From Campylobacterota bacterium (GTDB lineage Bacteria; Campylobacterota; Campylobacteria; Campylobacterales; Sulfurovaceae): a DNA stretch of 17,850 bases. Every line of letters starts with the position of its first letter. Within the stretch, counting starts at the first letter, position 1. The translations under genes were made by a program, and so were the position numbers. The notes beneath the pieces are model-generated. The model was not told the DNA's origin and searched no databases. It saw only the letters and a program-made list of their open reading frames with translations. Location: the NCBI GenBank assembly GCA_030595845.1, contig JAUVCL010000021.1, positions 1 through 17,850 of the forward strand. The letters are read 5' to 3'. This document shows positions 8,045-13,455 of this stretch, piece by piece.

Positions 8045-8089
8045 ATTATATAATAGCATGATATAAATTTTATGTACTTACTAATTATA
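8045..8089 (-). promoter_or_regulatory. Promoter candidates for the GGDEF-EAL gene
   Basis: The 89-nt gap before the gene has two minus-strand TATAAT elements, at 8089-8084 (context CTATAAT) and 8050-8045. The distal one leaves room for a leader that includes AAAGG; the proximal one would start transcription only a few bases before the ATG. Confidence 0.4.
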
Positions 8090-8122
8090 GTATATAATTT
8101 AAAAGTAAGAATTCTCTCCGAA

Positions 8123-8767
8123 CTATGCTTTCTTCTTCTCTATTAGTAACATATTCTTCCCATTATCTTTCACAAACACTACGCCATATTCTTTACAAAG
8201 TATTTTAAAAGTTTGCGCCGTAAAAAATACTATATGAGTAGGATCCTGATGATAATACCACTTCTTAAATGCTTCTACATCATTAGGATGAAACTGTGTT
8301 TGGAGTGCCAAAAAGCCACCCTTTTCTAACCATCCCAATAAACTTTCAAATACTTCTCGTGGCTGATGTAAATGTTCAAAAACTTCTGTGGAAACAATAA
8401 GATCGTATTTTTTACTTTCATTCAGTGTATTAGGATGATAGATAGGATCATAATAATCACAAACTATTCCTTCTTTTTCCAAAAGGGTTGCCAAAAGTGA
8501 ACTTCTTCCACAACCAAAATCAAGTGCGTTATGTACTTCTCCTACAAGTGGAAGGGTAAAATCAAGAAAACGTTTGAAGTACGCTTGATACCCTTCATCT
8601 TCTGCATCATTGGTATGTAGATTATAGCGTTCTCTTTGTGAATCAAAGTCTTGATGGTATTCTGGTGATTTGAATATATATTCACAATCCTTACAATGGT
8701 AGTATATGATATCTGTTTTTTCGTGTACAAAGGACACTGTAGCTTTGTCGCAAATATGACAGTTCAT
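8123..8767 (-). CDS. Zinc-ribbon class I SAM-dependent methyltransferase
   Basis: The 214-residue cytosolic protein starts with a four-cysteine zinc-ribbon-like module (C3xxC6 and C25xxC28). A Rossmann methyltransferase of the Methyltransf_11/23 type follows: motif I LDFGCGRSS (82-90), acidic residue D107 after strand 2 and the TEVFEHL segment (127-133). The late HQDPTHIVFFTAQTF region is typical of this group. The substrate cannot be read from the sequence; relatives act on small molecules, lipids, sugars or quinone precursors. The ATG at 8767 has AGGG seven bases upstream. The gene precedes the GGDEF-EAL gene on the same strand with 89 nt between them, and its own promoter is weak or unclear. 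Confidence 0.82.
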   Translation of the reverse strand: MNCHICDKATVSFVHEKTDIIYYHCKDCEYIFKSPEYHQDFDSQRERYNLHTNDAEDEGYQAYFKRFLDFTLPLVGEVHNALDFGCGRSSLLATLLEKEGIVCDYYDPIYHPNTLNESKKYDLIVSTEVFEHLHQPREVFESLLGWLEKGGFLALQTQFHPNDVEAFKKWYYHQDPTHIVFFTAQTFKILCKEYGVVFVKDNGKNMLLIEKKKA

Positions 8768-8817
8768 GGAAGCCCTTATTTTCTAACTATGTTATGGTAC
8801 TTTGTCTAGATTAATGT

Positions 8818-9012
8818 ATGTTAAAACTAATCATAGAAATCATATTTGACTATACAAACGAGAGCAAAAAAGCTGAACATCGGAGATATAGTTCTGCTAG
8901 AGATCATGTAGGGATTGATGGATTATTGAAAGTAGATAGAATATGGTGATATTTGAGTCCGATAGGAGTTCCACAGCTGGAGCTGTTGAGTAAGGAGCTT
9001 TCTATGTTATAA
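8818..9012 (+). pseudogene. Short ORF interrupted by an in-frame TGA
   Basis: An ATG at 8818 opens a 43-codon frame (MLKLIIEIIFDYTNESKK...), ending at TGA 8947-8949. The same frame then continues protein-like (YLSPIGVPQLELLSKELSML) to a TAA at 9010-9012. The composition on both sides looks coding, so this may be a small gene broken by one nonsense codon, or a genuine 43-residue peptide. No family is recognised, and no strong ribosome-binding site precedes the ATG. It lies inside the patch between a GTTATGG at 8791 and the attC-like site at 9297. Confidence 0.3.
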
Positions 9013-9013
9013 T
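8973..9013 (+). promoter_or_regulatory. Promoter with a palindrome abutting the -35
   Basis: TTGAGT (8986-8991), a 16-nt spacer and TATAAT (9008-9013) form a good promoter for the small membrane protein gene. A perfect inverted repeat ACAGCT-GG-AGCTGT (8973-8986) touches the -35 element and could be an operator. It also lies within the decayed reading frame at 8818-9012, so it may simply be old coding sequence. Confidence 0.5.
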
Positions 9014-9065
9014 ATTCGTTGAATAAATAATTATGAACAAACATGAAGAAACTAAAGGTAAATAA

Positions 9066-9302
9066 TTGTATTTAAAATTAATTAGCTCACTAATAAGTTT
9101 AATCTTTTTTTTGTTTTTTTCATTTACTTGGTACGAAAAAAGCCAGTTTCCATATAATGAACTAGGCCGTTACTATGATGGACAAGTGGTGTGGGATGAA
9201 CAAGGAATTATAATATATATATTACTATCATTTATATGTTTGATTTGTCTCATAGTCTCTCTGTATTATTTAGTGAGACATATCAAGAATAAAAGCACCT
9301 AA
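9066..9302 (+). CDS. Small two-helix membrane protein, possible integron cassette gene
   Basis: The 78-residue product has a transmembrane helix at about 3-20, a polar loop with NELGRYYDGQVVWDEQG (about 31-47), and a second helix at about 48-70 ending in a basic tail. I do not recognise a family. The frame starts at TTG 9066 with AAAGG seven bases upstream. An in-frame TAA lies immediately before it, and an ATG ten codons further up (9033) lacks a ribosome-binding site. The N-terminus may therefore have been altered by a nonsense or one-base change. Its stop codon lies within the outer box of the attC-like site, the usual arrangement in gene cassettes. It has its own promoter at 8986-9013. 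Confidence 0.55.
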   Translation: MYLKLISSLISLIFFLFFSFTWYEKSQFPYNELGRYYDGQVVWDEQGIIIYILLSFICLICLIVSLYYLVRHIKNKST

Positions 9303-9365
9303 CAAATACGAGGAGACCAATAGTTTCCCCTGCGACGAAACTATTGCTCACGACAGACGTTATAT
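9297..9365 (+). mobile_element. attC-like recombination site of an integron gene cassette
   Basis: The 69-nt structure has the layered architecture of an attC site. R'' is ACCTAAC (9297-9303, fitting RYYYAAC) and overlaps the stop codon of the preceding gene. R' is GTTATAT (9359-9365); it keeps GTT but deviates from GTTRRRY at the fifth base. Unpaired spacers of 5 nt (9304-9308) and 6 nt (9353-9358) separate these from an inner L box (9309-9315 with 9347-9352) that has a one-base bulge. Two extrahelical bases (9316-9317) and a perfect 10-bp stem follow, 9318-9327 with 9337-9346 around a 9-nt loop. No T-run follows, so it is not a terminator. No integrase is present in the window, so this would be a lone cassette. 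Confidence 0.5.
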
Positions 9366-9445
9366 TAAATCATAATCAACAAACTGTACACATAATCACG
9401 TTAAAGATAAAGTGAAAGGGATTACTGCCTTTTTTTTAATCTTGC

Positions 9446-9451
9446 TATAAT
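9446..9451 (+). promoter_or_regulatory. -10 element upstream of the second globin gene
   Basis: GCTATAAT with the TATAAT at 9446-9451 is preceded by a T-rich tract at 9430-9437, the pattern of epsilonproteobacterial promoters, which often lack a -35 box. A transcript would start near 9458, about 68 nt before the proposed CTG start of the globin. The leader holds a small palindrome ACACTTGTGT near 9485-9494. Confidence 0.45.
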
Positions 9452-9525
9452 TCCACTTCAAAAAAATTATCTTTTGCCTTTATTACACTTGTGTTACTAG
9501 GTGATCTGTTCAAAAAGGATGTAGT

Positions 9526-9936
9526 CTGAAACTTCAAAATAGTATTAATAGAGAAAATCTTAAAATTTTTGTAACTTTGTTTTATGAAAGAGCTCTGCAT
9601 GACAAAACAATAGGGACTATCTTCCTCGTTGAATTTGGGGATGATATAACCAATGAAGAGTGGACAGAGCATATAGAGCTTTTAGTCAATTTCTGGGATT
9701 TGGTTTTTCTGGATGGAACGGCTTATAATGGAGATCCTTATGGACCTCATTTTACGATTGTTAATTTAAAAAAAGACCATTTTCAGCCCTGGGTAGATCT
9801 TTTTATTGCGACAGCTGATGAGATATATGTACCTGATGTTGCTGCTCTTTTTAAAGAAAAAGGGGAGTTTTATTCTAAACAATTTATACATAGACTCAGT
9901 CTAGACACAAAAAATGAAACACTGACTTCCCTTTAG
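9526..9936 (+). CDS. Second group III truncated hemoglobin, CTG start
   Basis: With this start the protein has 136 residues and a complete globin fold: Tyr B10 (Y20), distal His E7 (H49), proximal His F8 (H75 in YGPH) and Trp G8 (W89). By my count it shares about 49 of 121 positions without gaps with the globin at 2478-2867. No ATG or GTG precedes the conserved helix A-B region (NSINRENLKIFVTLFY). The first TTG (9577) would remove that helix and the sequence before Tyr B10, and has no ribosome-binding site. The CTG at 9526 lies six bases after AAAAAGGA and gives an N-terminus matching that of the paralogue, so I choose it. The function should again be NO/O2 binding in the cytosol, possibly tuned differently. 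The C-terminal tail is about 8 residues longer than in the paralogue. Confidence 0.85.
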   Translation: MKLQNSINRENLKIFVTLFYERALHDKTIGTIFLVEFGDDITNEEWTEHIELLVNFWDLVFLDGTAYNGDPYGPHFTIVNLKKDHFQPWVDLFIATADEIYVPDVAALFKEKGEFYSKQFIHRLSLDTKNETLTSL

Positions 9937-9953
9937 ACTGTGAAACTATTCGT

Positions 9954-9959
9954 TATAAT
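9954..9959 (+). promoter_or_regulatory. -10 element for the TRAP binding protein gene
   Basis: GTTATAAT with TATAAT at 9954-9959 lies in the 62-nt gap between the second globin and the TRAP binding protein gene. A transcript starting near 9966 would include the AAAAGG ribosome-binding site at 9980-9985. No good -35 is visible. Confidence 0.45.
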
Positions 9960-9998
9960 ATCATACATATTCAGGTACATAAAAAGGCAAATAAACAA

Positions 9999-11096
9999 AT
10001 GAAAAGAAGAGACTTTTTAACCACAACTGCATTGGGTGCCACGGCACTAGCTGTGAATGGATGTCATAGAGCAGAAGAAAAATCAGAAGATGGTTCCGTT
10101 GCTATAAAGAAGACTAAAAAAGTCACACTCAAACTTGCTACCTCCTGGCCTGCTCACTTTCCCATTATGGGAACAGGGGTTGATAACTTTGCCAAACGTT
10201 GTTTCGAGCTCTCTGGGGGAAGCCTGGAGATCAAAGTCTATGCTAAAAACATCCTGGTTCCTGCCCTGCAGGTCTTTGATGCAACTTCTGCCGCGCAGAT
10301 AGATGCTTTTCATTCGGGTGTTTACTACTGGAAGGGTAAAAACTCCGCATTCAGTATCTTTGGTGGTATGCCTCTAGGGCTGACCAGTGAAGAGATGATC
10401 ACCTGGATGAAATTTGGTGGTGGCTATGACCTTTGGCGTGAAATGTATGGCAAGTTCAACCTCTACCCTCTCATAGGAGGGACAACAGGTCCTCAAATGG
10501 GTGGTTGGTTTAAAAAAGAGATCAACTCTCTGGCTGATCTCAAAGGGCTTAAGATGCGTATACCCGGACTGGGTGGTGAAGTCATGAAGAAACTTGGGGT
10601 TAATCCCGTACTGCTTCCTGCCGGAGAGATTTATACTTCTCTTGAACGCGGTACAATAGATGCGACTGAATGGGTAGGACCTGCTTTAGACAGCATGATG
10701 GGGTTTGCCAAAGCAGCACCTTATTACTACACAGGATGGCATGAGCCTGGTTCCATCTTAGAGATCACTTTCAACAAAACACGATGGGAGAAACTAAGTG
10801 CTGAACACCAAGCCATCATCACCGCTGCTTCTGAAGAGATGACATCCACTATGCTCCAAGAGTTCCGTTATGAAAATGCAAAAGCACTGCAGGTATTACC
10901 TGAAAATGTACAGATCAAAACATTCCCTAAAGAGATGATGGATGCTGCAAAAGTAGCCCTTGATGAAGTATTGAAAGTAGAAAGTAATAAAAGTGATGAC
11001 TTTAAACGTGTATTAGAGAGTTATCAGAAATTTGTAAAACTTAACAAGCCCTGGGATGATATCAGTACCAAAAACTTTTTAGAGATCAGAGGATAA
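9999..11096 (+). CDS. dctP: Tat-exported TRAP transporter substrate-binding lipoprotein (DctP/TakP-like)
   Basis: The 365-residue protein belongs to the DctP family of TRAP solute receptors. The N-terminus has a twin-arginine signal (KRRDFLT) followed by a lipobox with C22 (VNGC), so it is probably folded before export and then lipid-anchored. Family landmarks include LKGLKMRIPGLGG, the arginine-bearing strand that grips the substrate carboxylate, LPAGEIYTSLERGTIDATEWVGP and the YYYTGWHEPG segment. The EWVGP and YYxxxWxEPG pair resembles the TakP-type receptors for alpha-keto or hydroxy acids, so pyruvate- or lactate-like ligands are a reasonable guess. The partner membrane subunits (DctQ, DctM) are not next to it. 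It ends in a strong terminator, so it is a single-gene unit. Start ATG has AAAAGG about 13 nt upstream. Confidence 0.88.
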   Translation: MKRRDFLTTTALGATALAVNGCHRAEEKSEDGSVAIKKTKKVTLKLATSWPAHFPIMGTGVDNFAKRCFELSGGSLEIKVYAKNILVPALQVFDATSAAQIDAFHSGVYYWKGKNSAFSIFGGMPLGLTSEEMITWMKFGGGYDLWREMYGKFNLYPLIGGTTGPQMGGWFKKEINSLADLKGLKMRIPGLGGEVMKKLGVNPVLLPAGEIYTSLERGTIDATEWVGPALDSMMGFAKAAPYYYTGWHEPGSILEITFNKTRWEKLSAEHQAIITAASEEMTSTMLQEFRYENAKALQVLPENVQIKTFPKEMMDAAKVALDEVLKVESNKSDDFKRVLESYQKFVKLNKPWDDISTKNFLEIRG

Positions 11097-11105
11097 ATCC
11101 TCTAG

Positions 11106-11136
11106 AGGGAACCTCTAATAATAGGTTCCCTTTATC
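11106..11136 (+). terminator. Rho-independent terminator after dctP
   Basis: AGGGAACCT (11106-11114) pairs perfectly with AGGTTCCCT (11123-11131) around an 8-nt loop and is followed by TTTATCT. It lies 10 nt after the dctP stop and just before the convergent cytochrome gene's stop at 11139. The opposite strand lacks a T-run, so it works mainly for the plus strand. Confidence 0.8.
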
Positions 11137-11138
11137 TA

Positions 11139-11918
11139 TTAGACATCCCAGAATGGGAATAAGTGCTCCATTTGTTCATCAGTTAAAATAGCAGTTGTTT
11201 CAGAAATACATTTTAAATGTACTTTTGTCGCTTGCGCTTTTAATCTTGCAACTTCATCGACTTTTGCATCTACACTTTTAGGATCTTCACCGTCTACCAA
11301 TACCTCTATGATATCTGCTTCTAACACTTTAATCTGTTTTTTAAGCTTACCTACCGCTGACATTGTATCAATACGTACATCGATCAATTTGTCTTTTTGA
11401 TCTTCAGTCAATCCAAGTGTTGCTTTATCCCAATTGTGTACGAGCACCTTCGTCATATGAGGTAAACTCCTTTGATTGATGAGGAATGGTGAATTAACCA
11501 AGGCGTTCATTTTGTCATTTCTCTGGATCTCTTTGATCATCGTAACAAATTTTGGACTAGGGAAATTGGCTATCAAATGATCTGCGACAGCTCCCAGATC
11601 TGCTTCTGAAATTTTACCTTTCAGTGAAGGCATTACACCAAATTGTTCTACTTTATTGGATTCACATACAGATTTAGATGCTTTAGGATTGATAGCATAA
11701 TCCATAATGAAAGCTTTGATCTTTTTTTTATCACTCATGTCAAGGTTTATATGAAACATAACAGCATCCATAGCCGGTGCTTTCATATCTGGGATCATGT
11801 CTGGTGTAGGTGTTGTTAATATATGACATGAGGCACAATTTGTTTTAGTTAGCTCTGCACCAGATGATGCAAACATCATTGTACTTGTCAATGATAATAG
11901 TAATAAAGTCTTATTCAT
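11139..11918 (-). CDS. Exported cytochrome c fused to a CpxP/Spy-like LTxxQ domain
   Basis: The 259-residue periplasmic protein has a Sec signal peptide (about 1-18, cleavage after FAS). A monoheme c-type domain follows: heme motif CASCH (28-32) and a probable axial Met (M96 in FGVMPSL), ending near 118. The second half (about 150-259) is all-helical and carries two LTxxQ-type motifs, LTEDQ (170-174) and LTDEQ (246-250), about 75 residues apart with long charged helices between. This is the layout of CpxP/Spy/ZraP periplasmic chaperones and metal or stress sensors. I infer a heme-bearing stress protein, in which the heme could sense redox or NO while the helical part binds a histidine kinase or unfolded proteins. 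GGA lies about nine bases before the ATG. It lies 74 nt downstream of the DUF4389 gene but has its own promoter with tandem repeats. Confidence 0.8.
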   Translation of the reverse strand: MNKTLLLLSLTSTMMFASSGAELTKTNCASCHILTTPTPDMIPDMKAPAMDAVMFHINLDMSDKKKIKAFIMDYAINPKASKSVCESNKVEQFGVMPSLKGKISEADLGAVADHLIANFPSPKFVTMIKEIQRNDKMNALVNSPFLINQRSLPHMTKVLVHNWDKATLGLTEDQKDKLIDVRIDTMSAVGKLKKQIKVLEADIIEVLVDGEDPKSVDAKVDEVARLKAQATKVHLKCISETTAILTDEQMEHLFPFWDV

Positions 11919-11948
11919 AATGATTATTCCTTAAAAAATTTTGTAAAA

Positions 11949-11981
11949 ATTATAGTCTTCAACTATGAACAGAGTATGAAC
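11949..11981 (-). promoter_or_regulatory. Promoter with tandem heptamer repeats (OmpR/PhoB-type box)
   Basis: On the minus strand two identical heptamers GTTCATA (11981-11975 and 11970-11964) are separated by 4 nt, a period of 11 bp or one helical turn. The second ends 9 nt before a TATAAT -10 element (11954-11949). This is the geometry of sites bound by OmpR/PhoB-family response regulators, which replace the -35 contact. It would drive the cytochrome c-LTxxQ gene. Confidence 0.5.
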
Positions 11982-11992
11982 TGTCTGCATCA

Positions 11993-12265
11993 TTAAACAT
12001 CAGGCCAATCACCTATAGGCCATGGTTTTACATTCGTATTAAATCCTACATATTCTACAAGCTGTTTTGTATACTCAGCCATATCTTTGGTAAATACCAA
12101 AATCTTCAAATTGGGTTCATCTCCCAACCAACTGTAGATAAATTGGGTTATCGTAATCACAAAAAGAACCATAGAGATAAACCTACCTATGATTAAATAT
12201 AAGAGCGTATATAACACTCTCTCAATACTTGGTTTTGGCTGTTCCACTACTTCTGTTTCTTCCAT
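11993..12265 (-). CDS. DUF4389 family small membrane protein
   Basis: The 90-residue protein matches the DUF4389 pattern. An N-terminal acidic cytosolic stretch is followed by a long hydrophobic region (about 17-48, one or two helices). Next come the GDEPNLKILVFTKDMAEYTKQLVEYVGFNT helix and a conserved C-terminal PWPIGDWP motif. The family is widespread in proteobacteria and lacks a known function; it is often near redox or phospholipid-related genes. The ATG at 12265 has AAGGA about 9 nt upstream and a -10 element at 12292-12287. The next gene on the strand is the cytochrome c-LTxxQ fusion. Confidence 0.8.
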   Translation of the reverse strand: MEETEVVEQPKPSIERVLYTLLYLIIGRFISMVLFVITITQFIYSWLGDEPNLKILVFTKDMAEYTKQLVEYVGFNTNVKPWPIGDWPDV

Positions 12266-12286
12266 AGTAACTATCCTTTTTATTTT

Positions 12287-12292
12287 ATTATA
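12287..12292 (-). promoter_or_regulatory. -10 element of the DUF4389 gene
   Basis: On the minus strand GATATAATAAAA places a perfect TATAAT at 12292-12287, about 21 nt before the ATG, with AAGGA between. No clear -35 box is seen. Confidence 0.45.
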
Positions 12293-12407
12293 TCACGTTT
12301 AAACTCTAGCAATATACACCCTAAGAATAATTTAATTTATTTTCCTATATAATTTAAACGATATAAACATGAAATATTTTAAATATTATGTATACATTTT
12401 ATTTAAT

Positions 12408-12502
12408 TCAACTAATTTTGTTGTGCTAAACTTGTTGTGAAGCAAGGACGGAAAGCTATGGGTCTTAGAAATGAAGATCGCCAGGCTACCAAAATCAATT
12501 GA
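12408..12502 (+). promoter_or_regulatory. Cyclic-di-GMP-I (GEMM-I) riboswitch
   Basis: The 95-nt aptamer carries the hallmark elements in order. Paired P1 ends are 12408-12420 with 12490-12502 (11 of 13 complementary). Then GUGCUAAAC, a P2 hairpin whose 6-bp stem (12431-12436 with 12441-12446) closes a GUGA GNRA tetraloop, and GGACGGAAAGC. The P3 stem GGUCUU/AAGAUC follows, then GCCAGGCUACC. The base before UGCUAAAC (12423) is G. By my alignment this is the ligand-reading position that is A in cGAMP-selective Geobacter variants, so c-di-GMP is the likelier ligand. A -10 candidate TATAAT lies at 12348-12353. The 38-nt expression platform can pair TTCTTTT (12506-12512) with the ribosome-binding site AAAAGGA (12529-12535), suggesting translational control of the gene at 12541. 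Confidence 0.92.
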
Positions 12503-12540
12503 TACTTCTTTTGAGCAACATCCCATATAAAAGGACACTT

Positions 12541-13401
12541 ATGAAAACATTTCATACACTGATAGGTATTGTACTATCGTTAACAATGATGACACTCATC
12601 TCAGGATGTGGAGGTGGTAGTGACACAACTACATCAACCACTCAAACAGGGACAGTTGCACTCAGTCTTACAGATGCACCAACGGATGATGAAAATATTA
12701 GAGGGGTGTATGTAACTTTTGATGCACTACGCTACCAATATGCAGACAGTAATGAGAGTTGGGAAGATGTTGACCTAAATGAATCAAGAACGATCAATCT
12801 ACTTGATCTTCAAGATGGAAATACGACACTACTCAACTATGTTGAATTGCCTGCTGGAGAGATCTCCCATGTACGTTTTGTGATAGATACTGAAAGATGT
12901 TATATAGATCTTATAGAGGGGGGCGAGCAGCCTTTGGAAGTTCCAAGTGGAGACCAAACAGGGTTTAAAGCTATTGGAGGATTTACCATACCTGCAGGTG
13001 GCACAGTCAATGTTACTGCTGATTTCGATGTAAGAAAATCTGTTACTACCACAGGAAATGGAAGATATATACTACGTCCTACTATCAAGATCATTGATAA
13101 TGTAGAAGTGGGTGAGATCAATGGTACAGTAACACTAGATTTAGATGCTAATGTTTCCTCTGTCATCGTTTATGCTTATGAAGAGAGTACATGGGATGAT
13201 TCTGAAGTTGATACGTTTACAAATTCTGTTCTAAGTGCAGATGCTACAGATGGGACATATGTTTTACCTTGGCTTACTACAGGAGCCTATGATCTTGTTG
13301 TTACATCCCAAGATGAAAATGGTACCTATCTAGAAACATTAGAACATGTCTATAATGTACCTGTTGTAGCAAATGAAACTACTATAGTAGATATTCCATA
13401 A
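12541..13401 (+). CDS. DUF4382 surface lipoprotein under c-di-GMP riboswitch control
   Basis: The 286-residue protein has a lipoprotein signal with lipobox ISGC and lipidated C23, then a Gly/Ser/Thr linker (24-36). A DUF4382 domain (about 37-185) follows, with GTVALSLTDAPTDD, NLLDLQDGNTTLL and the LPAGEISHVRFVI strand. The C-terminal half (about 195-286) looks like a carboxypeptidase-regulatory/transthyretin-like beta sandwich (GTYVLPWLTTGAYDLVV). DUF4382 proteins are exported beta-rich proteins of unknown function, so adhesion or matrix binding is a fair inference given c-di-GMP control. I use the ATG at 12541, with AAAAGGA five bases upstream. An upstream TTG frame to 12499 would run into the riboswitch and is rejected. 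The gene ends before a hairpin terminator. Confidence 0.88.
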   Translation: MKTFHTLIGIVLSLTMMTLISGCGGGSDTTTSTTQTGTVALSLTDAPTDDENIRGVYVTFDALRYQYADSNESWEDVDLNESRTINLLDLQDGNTTLLNYVELPAGEISHVRFVIDTERCYIDLIEGGEQPLEVPSGDQTGFKAIGGFTIPAGGTVNVTADFDVRKSVTTTGNGRYILRPTIKIIDNVEVGEINGTVTLDLDANVSSVIVYAYEESTWDDSEVDTFTNSVLSADATDGTYVLPWLTTGAYDLVVTSQDENGTYLETLEHVYNVPVVANETTIVDIP

Positions 13402-13424
13402 GTGTTCCACTAACCCATACTTTT

Positions 13425-13455
13425 CCCTACTTTCGCAAGTAGGGTTAATACATTT
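13425..13455 (+). terminator. Hairpin terminator after the DUF4382 gene
   Basis: CCCTACTT (13425-13432) pairs with AAGTAGGG (13437-13444) around TCGC. The following sequence is only moderately T-rich (TTAATACATTTTATTT). It separates the DUF4382 gene from the convergent DUF234 gene, whose stop codon begins right after the stem. Confidence 0.6.

Noticed and set aside
9318..9346. Stem-loop as a rho-independent terminator
   Set aside because: No T-run follows on either strand; the flanking boxes and spacers fit an attC-like site better.
9577..9585. TTG 9577 as the globin start
   Set aside because: It removes the conserved N-terminal helix and has no ribosome-binding site; homology continues upstream to 9526.
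12499..12540. TTG 12499 as start of the DUF4382 gene
   Set aside because: It lies inside the riboswitch P1 stem, and the lipoprotein signal starts at 12541 behind AAAAGGA.
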